Origin: Hirundichthys speculiger
Lineage: Eukaryota > Chordata > Actinopteri > Beloniformes > Exocoetidae
NCBI GenBank assembly: GCA_018398805.1
Contig: JAGFBZ010000328.1
Span: 832,001 to 896,000 of the forward strand
Direction of reading: 5' to 3'
DNA length: 64,000 bases
In this document: piece by piece, positions 34,687 through 44,728 of the stretch
Position numbering within the stretch: position 1 is the first letter of the stretch
Layout of the letters: each line of letters starts with the position of its first letter
Program-made: the position numbers and the translations under genes
The notes under the pieces: model-generated
Seen by the model: only the letters and a program-made list of their open reading frames with translations
What the model was told of the DNA's origin: nothing
Database searches by the model: none

Positions 34687-34880
34687 GTTTCTTTATTTCT
34701 TTTGCAGATGATGTGGTCCTGTTAAAGCTTCATGAAGAGAGGATCTTCAGCTCTCACTGGAGTCTGAAGCAGGCGGGATGAGCATCAGTATCTCCAAGTC
34801 TAAACCACGGATTTCGGTTGGAAAAGCACGGAATGGATCAGGAGTGAGGTGTTACCTCAAGTATCTCAGGGTCTTGTTAA
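34687..34880 (+). pseudogene. LINE reverse-transcriptase fragment (3' side of LTR insertion)
   Basis: Resumes the LINE of 30960-31142. The catalytic block reads FADDVVLLKL (34701-34730). The decayed region MSISISKSK and a later LKYLRVL equivalent to the usual FKYLGVLF follow. Stops and frameshifts are present. Confidence 0.8.
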
Positions 34881-34883
34881 ATT

Positions 34884-34911
34884 AAATTAGATTAGATTAG
34901 ATTAGATTAGA
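34884..34911 (+). repeat. (ATTAG)n simple repeat
   Basis: Five to six ATTAG units at the end of the LINE fragment, then a short unique spacer and a TA microsatellite. Confidence 0.9.
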
Positions 34912-34995
34912 TGCAATCTATTCATCCCCCAAGGGGGAGATTCAAAAATCTCGTCATCTCATCAGCACAAATATATATATATATGTATATATATA

Positions 34996-35672
34996 CAGTG
35001 GTACCTCTACTTACGAACGTCTCTACATATGATATTTTCAGGTTACGAAAGCTCTCAACGGGAAAATATTGCCTCTTGTTACGAAAGAAATTTCAGGATA
35101 CGAAAGGCAAAAATCCAGTAGCGCTGCTACTCACAGCTCCCAGAGTTTACTGAACGTAAACATACTTGTCAGCTCCTATATCTCAGTTTGAAAGCGGTGC
35201 GTCCGTGCTGCTCTGCCATTGGCTATCACTTAACATCTTCCTGGCATCCCATTGGCTAGGAGGGCCCCTTGTCTGTATGAGCGTAACCCATCAACCCAGG
35301 TAAACAAAAAGTTATGGATGGATTTTGATGAAATTTTCAGGAGTTGTCAGGAATGTGAAAAGGGAAATTTTCTGGGTGTGATCCGGAAGAAATCCTGGAT
35401 TCTGGATCACTTTCAAATTTTCAATAATTGTTGCGCTTGGTGGAGGTCTGCGCTCTCTGAGTGCTTTTCTAGTTCTGACATGTATTTCTTACAGGTTTTT
35501 ATTTCATGTATTTCATGTATTATTTATAATTTATAAAAAAAATTTATGTCTGAATTTTGGGGGGCTTGGAACGGATTTGGCCATTTACATGGAAAACACG
35601 TCTCTACTTACGAAATTTTCAGGTTACGAAACAACTTCCAGAACCAATTAATTTCATAAGTAGAGGTACCAT

Positions 35673-35674
<2 letters not shown>
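34996..35674 (+). mobile_element. Mariner/pogo-like element in TA microsatellite
   Basis: Ends are CAGTGGTACCTCTACTTACG and CATAAGTAGAGGTACCATTG, inverted. The left flank is (TA)n and the right flank (TG)n(TA)n, so the exact TA target duplication cannot be singled out. It is related to the partial copy at 15640-15935. A Helitron-like fragment lies in the middle (35307-35472). No transposase frame. Confidence 0.85.
35307..35472 (+). mobile_element. Helitron2/HINE-like element, copy 5 (fragment)
   Basis: AAAAAGTTATGGATGGATTT through GTGATCCGGAAGAAATCC, then a jump to TTGTTGCGCTTGGTGGAGGT, GCGCTCTCTGAGTGC and TTTTCTAG followed by TT. It is 5' truncated and internally deleted, with an intact 3' end. 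Confidence 0.75.

Positions 35675-35737
<63 letters not shown>
35672..35737. repeat. (TG)n(TA)n microsatellite
   Basis: About seven TG units then about 26 TA units. It abuts the mariner-like element on one side and a LINE fragment on the other. Confidence 0.95.
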
Positions 35738-35739
<2 letters not shown>

Positions 35740-35742
35740 TGG

Positions 35743-36060
35743 TAAGGCAGCAGCTCTGTAAGCGTTTCTGACATTGCCATACTGCAGATGAAGGGTGTTA
35801 TTTTCTCTGGTAGCACAATAAACAAACTGTGTGAATCCAGTCATGTGGGAAGATACAGTGACATGATTGAAGTCACCTGATATCATTATCAAGTGCATCT
35901 GGGTGTTTGGTATCCTAGCAACACATTCATGAAGTATGTCATATGGAACCACTGGGTGAATGTAAACAAGTATTGGTATTAAATGACTGAATTCTCTTGG
36001 GAGATAGTTTGGTCTCAATCCAGCTGCCAATAATTCAGCGTCTGGGTAACACAAGATAAG
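35743..36060 (-). pseudogene. LINE endonuclease fragment
   Basis: The minus-strand frame reads LRPNYLPREFSHLIPILVYI, then MISGDFNHVTVSS, and CATRENNTLHLQYGNVRNAY. This is the second half of the AP-type endonuclease of a fish non-LTR retrotransposon; GDFNH holds catalytic residues. It is open over the whole stretch but is cut at the TA microsatellite before the last catalytic SDH block. Upstream and downstream LINE parts were not found next to it. Confidence 0.8.
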
Positions 36061-36823
36061 AAAAACAGGCAATATCACAATAAAAAAAAACAATTTAACC
36101 ACCTGTCATCTCCAATGACATACATGAGAACTAACGAGGAGGTATCATTAAATCCCACTCATGTTTCATTCAAGAGCTTAAAATAAATAAAAGCTCACTT
36201 TCAAAGCAACACAAAGCTCCGTCTATTTTTGATCTTCTCTTCAGCGCTGACTGACTCTGCTGTAGTTCAGGAGGTCTGAGATATTACTGCTCAAGGGTTC
36301 TGCTGGAAAAGACTGCAAACAGCTGCATTAAACATTAAATGCCAAGATGACTCATCACACAGACTGCTCCCCAGTTCAAGGCAAACCACCTCTCCTGGTT
36401 TAAAAAGGAAAAAAACACAAACATGTCTAGCCAAGCAATCAGATATCTAACTCCTGAGTGTTTCTGTGTGCGAGATGCAGAGCTTTAGAGATACAGGCCC
36501 CGACAAGGTTGGCCTCTGCTGGTGCATATAATGGAACCGAATGCCACTCAGCCTGTCATCCTGAAAAGAAAGAAACAGAGAAAATAAAGAGTAAATGAAT
36601 AAAAACAAACCAAACTGAACAGTTCTGTTCCCATCCAGAAATTGTGACTCATTTGCTGAAGAACATCTACAGGCCAGTTTTACCTGAGAGCCCTTTTCCT
36701 TTCTGCTGAACCAAAGCAATTACCTTAAATGAGAATGGAAGAAAAAGGAACTGAAACACACCGTGCAACACTTTTATACCTGATGCTGCCGTCTCCTTAA
36801 GTTCCTAAATGAACATCAGACTC
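36061..36823. other. Intergenic, nothing recognised
   Basis: A 90-aa minus frame (36447-36719) has no domain. No element ends seen. Confidence 0.5.
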
Positions 36824-37942
36824 TAGAGCTGGGCGATACTGGGAATTCCGGTATCGATCCAATACCAAGTAAATACAGGGCCAGTATCGCCGATACAGAT
36901 ACTGATACCGATACTTTTTCATTGTAAGCCTTATCTATCATAAACTTTTGTAATTTTTGTTTTTGGATTATTTTGTTAAAACCAAGAATAGAATTTCGTC
37001 AAGCTTCATGTCTTCAACTTTTTTCTATAAATATTCCTTAAAGTTGAATTTCTCTTCATAATGGTTTTTTTCTAGTCCAACTTTTACATTCATATCTTTC
37101 AACACTCGTGTCATTTTTTTGAACCGTGTGCACTTTCCTGTTGCTTTAACTCTATAAATTTACCCGTTGTGGGATAAATGAAGGATTATTTAATGTTATT
37201 TTACCTAAGATAACACCTTTCAATGGATACATGTCATGTACTGGTTGTTTCAAGGTCTTAATTATATTTTCTTGCGTTGGCTCCAGTAATATACGACTTA
37301 AGTAACTTGTACTTTGAGGCCCTGGATCGTACATCTCCAGCTAGCCACTAGCCGCTACCAGCAACCCGCAACCCGCAAATTGCAACAATAACTACAACAA
37401 TAACTGGTGCATCTTCCGCGTGACGTCACAACCGCATACCGCTGAATACATTTTAGACAATATATTATGCCATAATACTACCGGTTTGATTGATTTCAAA
37501 ATGCTCTTCATAATGTTGAACTCTTACTATCAAATGCTTTAAGCTATGTGTCAAAAATGTAGTAATGCTTGTTAGCCCCGCTGTTGCGGGCATGTGTATG
37601 TTGTAAAACATGTAATCACAAGCTTTATTGGGCTTAAAGGGCCCGGTCATGTGCCCCGCCCCCTGGCCCGGCAGTGACATGTTCCGCCGCTGCGCCCCTC
37701 CCACTACCCGCTATCCCTTAATAGCGGCTTTAGGAGGTTTGGCGGAAGATCGGGTCCTGAAAGTTAATATGAGTTGATGCTTAAGATAAGCACTCTTATC
37801 TACCTGGATACTCTGTTGGAAAGAAAAAAAAAAGAAAAGAAAAAAAGCTTGACTATCGATCTTTTTACACGAGTATCGCTCGATATCAATACCAGCGTTG
37901 GTCTCGATATCATCGATATTTGTATTGATACGCCCACCTCTA
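36824..37942 (+). mobile_element. hAT-B element with extra internal segment
   Basis: Begins TAGAGCTGGGCGATACTGG and ends TGATACGCCCACCTCTA. Flanking 8-mers TCAGACTC and CCAGACAC agree at 6 of 8. The ends are rich in GATAC/GTATC motifs. A sister copy (minus, 44729-45512) lacks 37317-37758. Non-coding. Confidence 0.8.
37317..37758. repeat. Extra segment in hAT-B, also present near 61.2 kb
   Basis: About 440 bp absent from the sister hAT-B, where ACTTTG joins AAAGTTAATATGA directly. Its central 300 bp (ACAACAATAACTGGTG to the GCCCCGCCCC stretch) recurs at 61144-61437 outside any hAT-B ends. It therefore looks like a separate mobile or duplicated sequence. Confidence 0.7.
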
Positions 37943-38954
37943 CCAGACACCATCTCCTTCCACCGCTGAGAGGATCCACGTGCACGTATGACTCCTGGCT
38001 TTAACTTATTCCTCCTAATTCACTCAGCCGACTGCTTTTGTGCTTTACAAACACAAACACGGCCGTTTCTTTTGTGTTATCTGCCCTAAAGGCCTGCGTG
38101 TTTTCTCTTCTTAAAGTCAGTACAAAACAATTTGAGACGACTTGTGAGACACGAATGTGCACGCGATTACCCAGTCAAGCTCTGCAAAGTTGTCACCAAG
38201 CGAACGTGTGTTAAATAAGTGAATATCGGAGGAGGATTATGCATTTGCTGCCATCTCCTTCTTTTTCATTCCGTTTTTCCATCATATTTATGAAAATATA
38301 CGCATTTGTACTTTTACTTCTTTGCTTTGCTTGAGGGGGGGATCACAGTCAGTTTGTTCATGCAAATCCCTGAAATGGTCTGATAATGGGATAGATGAAG
38401 GTGCGGTTAAAAACATTTTTCACACTTGAAGGATTTCATCCGAAACTTTTTAGACTTTTTAGAGAATTAGGGGAGGGGATTAAGCTTTTTAAGACTCGGG
38501 TTGACAACGGCGGGTTTAATGTAGCGAGGGAGCAATCCGGTTTCAAGTGAGAGATGAATTCATTTCACAGTCCGGGGGACCAATCAGCTCAAACGCATTT
38601 CAAATCAGAGACGTTGGAACGATGTCAGCAGGGCTGGAAGATGGTTTCATCCTGTCTGGTAAAACCTTTACATCCTGCATAGTCGCAGGAGTGAATGAGG
38701 ACCACAGATGAACAGATGACACAGGAACGTTGGACGCTGGAGGTGAAACAAGATCTATCCTGTTTTATTATTTCATTTCGCTCTATAATCATGTTTTTAG
38801 GATGTAGTATAGTTTTCGTGGCTTTCCACAAACCCCCACACAGAGGACTTCCTCTGAGAAAGAGAGCCAGACTTCACTGAAGCTACAGTGTTTAACACGG
38901 ACAAAGCCATGTCATTAATGTTTACAGCATTCAGAAAAGGAACTGGGCTCAAAA
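37943..38954. other. Intergenic, nothing recognised
   Basis: Only frames of about 100 aa or less without domains. No RNA or element ends seen. Confidence 0.5.
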
Positions 38955-39118
38955 GAAGCAGATCGCAGCGGGCAGCTGCTACCATACCAACTGGGGGCAA
39001 GTTAGGGTTTAGTGCCTTGCCCAAGGACACTTTGGCATGTGGACAGTTGGAGCCAGGATCGAACCGCCACTCTTCCAGTGACTGGACGACCCGCTCTACC
39101 AACTGAGCTACAGCCCCT
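38955..39118 (-). mobile_element. tRNA-derived SINE (AFC-like)
   Basis: On the minus strand it starts GGGGCTGTAGCTCAGTTGG (A box; 39095-39118) with GGTTCGATCCTGGC (B box; about 39051-39065). A body follows with GTGTCCTTGGGCAAGGCACT, as in the AFC-type SINEs of percomorph fish. Internal pol III promoter boxes are well kept. It is not a tRNA gene: the arms do not close and the sequence continues as SINE body. Confidence 0.85.
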
Positions 39119-39256
39119 CTTGCTATGCATAAATATAAGCATCTACACGTCTATAATGGTAATGGTGCTTATAATAATAATGACATCAAAAACAACATCA
39201 AACAGTAAAACTAACAATAGTCATAATGCCAACAGTAGTATCAAAAATCATAATGC

Positions 39257-39290
<34 letters not shown>
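39257..39290 (+). repeat. (AAT)n microsatellite
   Basis: About eleven AAT units. They give the asparagine run in a spurious 236-aa frame. Confidence 0.95.
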
Positions 39291-39292
<2 letters not shown>

Positions 39293-39618
39293 CATCAATA
39301 ATCAAAATAGTAACAATAACTATAGTAATTATTGTCATCATTATTACCATCACCACCTTATTCAACTGCCCAGGATCAAGATGGCCACACAGCCGACAGC
39401 AGCACCACTCCAGCTCCAACAAACACTCCAGCTGCCAACGGACAAAAGGAGACAAGGCAGTGAAGGAGAAAAGAGGGAAGGAAAGAAAAACTGGAATGAC
39501 ATGACCTACTCAATGGCAGTGACAAACGGGAACGCACATCCTGCAAGCAAAAGGCATCACAAGGACACCCCACCACACCATGGAGCGTCAGTCAGCAACA
39601 AACCAACACCCCACACCC

Positions 39619-39735
39619 CCCAAAAGCAGACGGCCCATCTACTGAAGTTACAGTCCTGCAGTGGTCACAGGTTGAACTCCCATCCTGTGACCCTTTGCTG
39701 CATGTCTGCCCCACTTTCCTGACAATGGACACTGT
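39619..39735 (+). mobile_element. tRNA-derived SINE, second family, 5' truncated
   Basis: GCAGACGGCCCATCTACTG, then GGTTGAACTCCC (decayed B box), then TGACCCTTTGCTGCATGTCT and CCCCACTTTCCTG. The same tail (CTTTACTGCATGTCTTCCC on the minus strand) occurs in the copy at 62790-62928. The head is partly lost. Confidence 0.7.
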
Positions 39736-40869
39736 GAATAAATGCTGGCAGAGCCTCCCTCAAAAAAAATCTTTAAAGAAAAAGGCAAACAGAAAAAGCT
39801 TGTTCAGATATTCTTGTTACCGCTGCCATTCTCTTCAGTGAAGAAGCTGCCAAAGAAAAGCTCAAACAAGCTGAACAGATTTTGACAGGAGAGCTCTCTT
39901 GGAAATCAGATTTCACATTAACATAAGAAAGAACTTTGAGAAACATCGATGTAAAAGCTGCATGTCCTCCAAGTCTGTTATTTCAGTAAAGTCTCTCTGG
40001 AAACCAGAAGTATGCACAAATCAGAAGTTATATTTATAGCTTATAATTCAATAGTGGCCCTTTTTTTTCAGACTGTATAGACAGAACTGGAGAAGCCCCC
40101 TGTGACGTCACCCACAGATTTTTTCTTTTCTTCTTTTTCTGAAAAGTGCTTTTGAAGGCAGATTTTCAGGGCTCTTGGTGATGCAGTTTTGGAAGGAGCT
40201 AAGCCCAACCCCTAAAAATGGAATCTAAAAATGAGCAAATACAGTATATGAACGCCACAAGAGTGGCAACTGGTTGGAAAATACCCTCTGAGCCTTAGCT
40301 GCTTTAGCTTAGTATAGCTCAGGCTAACCTTCAACGCTAACTACAATGCTAAATTTTACCTTACAATGATTTTGATCAACGCTGTCCATTCAACCTCACT
40401 TCTGATGAACGATACATCCCTAATCATGGATCCATTTGTGCCTTTAAATAATTTTTTAGCCCCCATTCAGCTGTCATGAGTGTGAAGTCTCGCCATGCTG
40501 TGAATATGGTGATTTCTGTTGTAAAGTTGGAGAAATTTCCAAAGGGTTTAAAGAACTTGACTCCCTTATGGGGCCCGTTGTATTGGTCATTTGATGAACT
40601 GCATTTCTTTCCAATCTCCGCAGGAGCTCTGAAAACTGAGTGCAAAGTACAGCGATATTTCAAGATTTACAGGCAACATGCAAATGTTTTATCTTTACTT
40701 TATCTTTACATATTTCATATATTTTTGTGACTATGTAAGCCAAAGGTTATTGTAAATATTAAGATTAGAGAGAACATGTCTCTTTGTGTTAAATGGACAA
40801 CTTACTCTTGTTAAAACTTACCAAATGTAATCAAACACAAACGAGTAAAGACCTTGCTGATTGGTACAA
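39736..40869. other. Intergenic, nothing firm
   Basis: 40070-40300 (AAGCCCCCTGTGACGTCACC; GGAGCTAAGCCCAACCCC) has the feel of a dispersed fish repeat, but no second copy is present. No gene. Confidence 0.5.
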
Positions 40870-40992
40870 TTAATCAATTGTACAGTCTGAACACAGATGC
40901 AGGCAAAGTCTCGGTCTAAGTTTTGCCGGACTTAAGCACTGGTTTTGACACAGTTCAACCATGCAATCTTATTCCAGAGGTTAGAAGACTTA
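40870..40992 (+). pseudogene. L2-type LINE reverse transcriptase, part 1
   Basis: The frame reads NTDAGKVSV, a stop, then VLPDLSTGFDTV, the first catalytic block of L2-type reverse transcriptases (usually LLDLSAAFDTV). After a small frameshift it gives FQRLEDL and is cut by a Harbinger element at TTA. The reading resumes at 42153 as VGISETALN. Confidence 0.85.
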
Positions 40993-41338
40993 GGGCCTGA
41001 TTTACTAAAGGTTTGCATGCGTAAAAACGTGTGCAAACTTGACACCACCCGCAAACCAATGTGCAAGCTGATCTACTAACAGCGTGCAAAGAGGACTGCG
41101 CCTCTCAAATGAGCAAAATAGCACACGCTGTTCATTTAGTACTTTTGCCCTGATGAATAATCAATATGGGGCGTACCCGCCAGAAAGCACTAAATACTGG
41201 GAGGGGAAAATGCAAATAGGTTCATTTACCACACGCAATGAGATTTACCAACCCTGAAAGTAATTGCGGGGATTGTGATTGCGTCTGTATTTAATACGTT
41301 CGAAAGGAAGGTGCTATTCTGTCCAGCATTACGCACCG

Positions 41339-41461
41339 ATGGCTGCTGTTATTGTGGCAAGGAGGCGACATCGCCAAAATCAAAGAATACGCAGAGAGAG
41401 AGTCTTTCGGACTCGTGTAAATTTGTTTGGAATGAATGAAAACCAGATAGTTGAAACTTAA
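41339..41461 (+). pseudogene. Harbinger (HARBI1-like) transposase, N-terminal remnant
   Basis: Starts MAAVIVARRRHRQNQR and continues RVFRTRVNLFGMNENQIVET before a stop. This matches the basic N-terminus and helix (RRERVFRxRxN..) of fish Harbinger transposases. The nuclease domain is absent because of internal deletion. Confidence 0.7.
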
Positions 41462-41639
41462 GGGCTGATTTGGAGCCGGTCACAAGCACATGCAAAAGGA
41501 GAAAATATTTTATTTGAATGTAAATCGAGTATTATTCAGCACAAAAGGTTGCCACAGGAGGCACATTCATTGTTTTATTTGTGATAATAAATAAATCACG
41601 TGTTTTCATGGAGAAAAAAGTGTTTCTTATTGTGCGCCT

Positions 41640-41975
41640 ACCTTGTTCTGCAGTTGGCTCTAGCGTGTCATACCCCAGTATCCCAGTTATCTGCTCCTCG
41701 CAGAAGGTGAGCTGCACCTGCTGCCACTTTTTCTTTAGTTCTTTGCCTTATATCTTGCCACCTTCTTTAACCTCATCTGCCGTTCTTTTGTCTTACCAAC
41801 TGCATTTATTCTATCGCAGATTTTCTACCATATTGCGTTTCTTTGGTAATGTTTAAATTTCTTTGCTGTAGTTCATGAATGGTGTTTATGCCTCTTCCAC
41901 TAATATCTCTAACTCCAACTCGTCAAATTTCATTTTGCGCTTGCGTCTATCCTGCTTTCCATCCAGACTCTCCAT
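41640..41975 (-). pseudogene. Harbinger Myb/SANT-like gene remnant
   Basis: From the minus-strand ATG at 41975 it reads MESLDGKQDRRKRKMKFDEL then ELEILVEEA and a stop. Later pieces in other frames read KKVARYKAK. The family's partner gene encodes a SANT-type DNA-binding protein that helps the transposase enter the nucleus. Frameshifts and stops make it dead. Confidence 0.65.
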
Positions 41976-42152
41976 GGCGCAAACCGTAAGACACGCAACA
42001 CCTCATTTAAATACTGCGGTTTGCACCTGTTATCAATTGCGCGAGCATTCTTAGTTGATCACCCGCAAAACACACAACAACAGCACGCGCAAACTTTTTT
42101 AGTGCACACGCAATTTAGTACTCTTTATTTAGGATCTTAGTAAATCAGGCCC

Positions 42153-43752
42153 TTAGTGGGAATATCTGAAACTGCTTTAAACTGATTCAGGGACAGGAGA
42201 TACTTTGTTGAAATTGGTAACTGTGTCTCAGACCAAATGGCCATGACCTGTGGGGTTCCCCAGGGGTCGATCTTGGGAACCCTATTGTTCAATCTGCACA
42301 TGCTTCCATTAGTCCAGCTAATACGCAGCTATAATGTGTCATACCATAACTATGCAGAAGATACTCAGATCTATGTGTCACTGACAGCAGGAGAACATGG
42401 GCCTGTAGATTAATTGTGTCACTGCATCGAACAGATCAGTGTGTGGACGCAAAACAACTTTTTCCAGCTAAACTCAGGCAAAACTGAAATCATTGTCTGT
42501 GGCCCACAGAAACAAAGAGAAAGTGTCATCTGTCACCTTGAGACTCTCTCTAGAATCCAAAAATCCAGTCAGAAATGTAGGGGTAATATTGGATTCAGAC
42601 TTGAACTTTAAAGCAATAACACCAGCAGCTTTTTACCATCTGAAAAATGTTGCCAGAATCAAAGGAATAGTGTCTAAACCAGATTTAGAAAGACTAATCC
42701 ATGAGTTCATCTCCACCAGATTAGACTACTGTAACGGCCTGCTCACTGGGCTCTAAACAAGCTATAAGACAGCTGCAGTACATCCAGAACGCTGCTGCAC
42801 GAGTCCTGACTAGAACCAGAAAATATGACCGTATTAGTCCAGTCCTGAGGTCTCTGAACTGGTCCCGACTAGAACCAGGAAATATGGACATATTAGTCCA
42901 GTCCTGAGGTCACTGCACTGGTCCTGACTAGAACCAGGAAATATGACCATATTAGTCCAGTCCTGAGGTCTCTGCACTGGTCCTGACCAGAACCAGGAAA
43001 TACGACCATATTAGTCCAGTCCTGAGGTCTCTGCACTGGTCCTGACCAGAACCAGGAAATATGACCATATTAGTCCGGTCCTGAGGTCTCTGCACTGGTC
43101 CTGACTAGAACCAGGAAATATGACCGTATTAGTCCAGTCCTGAGGTCTCTGCACTGGTCCTGACTAGAACCAGGAAATACGACCATATTAGTCCAGTCCT
43201 GAGGTCTCTGCACTGGTCCTGACTAGAACCAGGAAATATGACCGTATTAGTCCAGTCCTGAGGTCTCTGGTTTCCTGTCACTCAGACAATAGACTTTAAA
43301 ACAGCTCTACTTGTGTTCAAGTCTCTTCAAGGCCCCCATGTCCATCTCTGACATGTTAGAGTCATATGAACCAACCTGGACTCTGAGAACCTCAGGTAGT
43401 GGTCTCCTGCTGGTGTCCAGAGTTAGAACTAAACAAGGTGAAGCTGCGTTTCAGTTTTATGCTCCTAAAATCTTAAAGTCTTCTAGAAGATGTGAGACAG
43501 ACCTGAACTCTGACAATGTTCAGATCCAGACTGAAAACAGTTCTGTTTAGATGTGAAGATGACGACTGAAAGGATTTTATCTGCACTCTTCATTTTTAAT
43601 TCACTTTTGATTTAATTCATCAATGACATTTTTTATGCTCTTATGATTTATGGAATGACTCAGTTTGCCTTTTTGTGATTTAATGCATCTGTAAAGTACT
43701 TTGAATTGCCTTGTGTACGACTTGTGCTCTACAAATAAACTTGCTTTGCCTT
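42153..43752 (+). pseudogene. L2-type LINE reverse transcriptase, part 2 and 3' end
   Basis: Continues the LINE of 40870-40992: VGISETALN, a stop in place of Trp, then [31 protein letters not shown] and [15 protein letters not shown]. The catalytic YADD appears as YAED. Later blocks are TRLDYCNGLLTGL, the 59-bp array (42798-43270), and after it the C-terminal region SYEPTWTLRTSGSGLLL and RVRTKQGEAAFQFYAPK. The end is AAATAAACTTGCTTTGCCTT, an L2-like short-repeat tail. Stops and the array destroy coding. Confidence 0.9.
42798..43270 (+). repeat. 59-bp tandem array, 8 units, inside the L2 LINE
   Basis: CTGAGGTCTCTG (one unit CTGAGGTCACTG) recurs every 59 bases from 42845 to 43258. Each unit carries TCCTGACTAGAACCAGGAAA and TATGACCATATTAGTCCAG. 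The LINE frame enters it as ARVLTRTRKYDRISPVLRSL and leaves it into FPVTQTIDFKT. The single-copy ancestor can therefore be inferred, and the array is an internal expansion. It is the same unit as the array at 13957-15441. Confidence 0.95.
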
Positions 43753-43759
43753 ATAATGT

Positions 43760-43835
43760 CATTCATTCATTTGTTCATTCATTCATTCATCCATTCATTT
43801 ATTCATTCATTCGTTCACTTTTTTGTTCATTCATT
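43760..43835 (+). repeat. (ATTC)n microsatellite
   Basis: Imperfect ATTC units with TTGTTC and TCGTTC variants, directly after the LINE tail. Confidence 0.9.
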
Positions 43836-44107
43836 GCTCCTTCCACAGCATTTCATTCAAGTTGAATTCTGACCTTTGACTGGACTGTAGCAACACTCCT
43901 GTCCTTTTCTTTTACATTCTGTTGTAGATTTGCTTCTTTGGTTGGAATCATTGACTCCAGAGGGATTCAGAAATGCAAGCGTCGGGAAGAAGAACCCTGA
44001 AATGGCAAAATGAGATGGCAGAATACCTAGTTTCATATAGGATACAAACACAGACGAGTCACTGCAAGTGGGGGACCTCAGTCTAAACTGTACCTTCACA
44101 TGATGCC
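43836..44107. other. Short unexplained stretch
   Basis: An 80-aa minus frame has no domain. It may be part of the LINE fragment that follows. Confidence 0.4.
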
Positions 44108-44460
44108 TTGGTGATTGAGTTATCAGCCTCTGTGCAGTCAGCAGAATCTCTCACTGTCTTCAAAATTGCTGCAGACTTCCAGCGCCTCTTCAGAGAGCAG
44201 CTTTACTACCAATATACTCTTTTCTGCACTTTCACTAAAGAAAAAAACAAAAACCAAAACTGTCATTTGCAATGTACTTCTATATTACGGCATATACCTG
44301 CAGGCTCTCTGACACAGAAGAAAAGAAGAACTCAGTGCTGGGCCACTTATGTTCAAGAGCCTCTACTTAAACCGCTGTGGCATGAATTGTTACTGCATGT
44401 GTGAACCGCTTTGGAGAAAAGTGCCTGTAATTGTTATTTAAATGATGATGTAAATGTAGA
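44108..44460 (+). mobile_element. LINE 3' end fragment
   Basis: The frame SAESLTVFKIAADFQRLFRE resembles the last conserved block of fish LINE polyproteins (SAESLTVFK.. LKTHLF). The end GAACCGCTTTGGAGAAAAGT then GTAAATGTAG resembles the common tail GTAAGTCGCTTTGGATAAAA. Decayed. Confidence 0.6.
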
Positions 44461-44728
44461 AACACTTCAAAATCTTAAAAAATGAAATATGTGGTGAATG
44501 CATCACCATAATTGCATCATAACAGTGTGTCAAGACGTTGTTTCTGCATTTATGCTCTTTATTTCACCGACTGCATTTCATGGACTTTTCTCCGTGTTAG
44601 TAAGATTATGTAAATTAAAGTTTGCAGGTAAGTTGTGAGCATAGTTTCTGGATAAAATGTGAATCTAAACCATTTTTCTTGAGAAGCCTAAAAAAAATAC
44701 ACTTAGCATTCTGAAATGTCATGTTAAT
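44461..44728. other. Intergenic, nothing recognised
   Basis: AT-rich, no frame over 60 aa, no element ends. Confidence 0.5.

Larger units (their letters stand above)
40993..42152. mobile_element. PIF/Harbinger element, internally deleted
   Basis: 1160 bp with inverted ends GGGCCTGATTTACTAA and TTAGTAAATCAGGCCC. It is flanked by the 3-bp target duplication TTA (40990-40992, 42153-42155), diagnostic for PIF/Harbinger. It keeps remnants of both typical genes on opposite strands, a HARBI1-like transposase start and a Myb/SANT-like protein, but most of the transposase is gone. It sits inside an L2-type LINE reading frame. Confidence 0.92.

Noticed and set aside
35608..36102. 164-aa minus-strand ORF as a host gene
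   Set aside because: It contains a LINE endonuclease fragment fused by chance to a TA microsatellite (YIYIYI run).
39044..39118. Possible tRNA gene on the minus strand
   Set aside because: A and B boxes are present but the acceptor stem does not close and SINE body sequence follows.
39012..39722. 236-aa open frame, the longest in the window
   Set aside because: It starts in SINE sequence, runs through an AAT microsatellite (asparagine run) and ends in a second SINE. No domain, no splice context.
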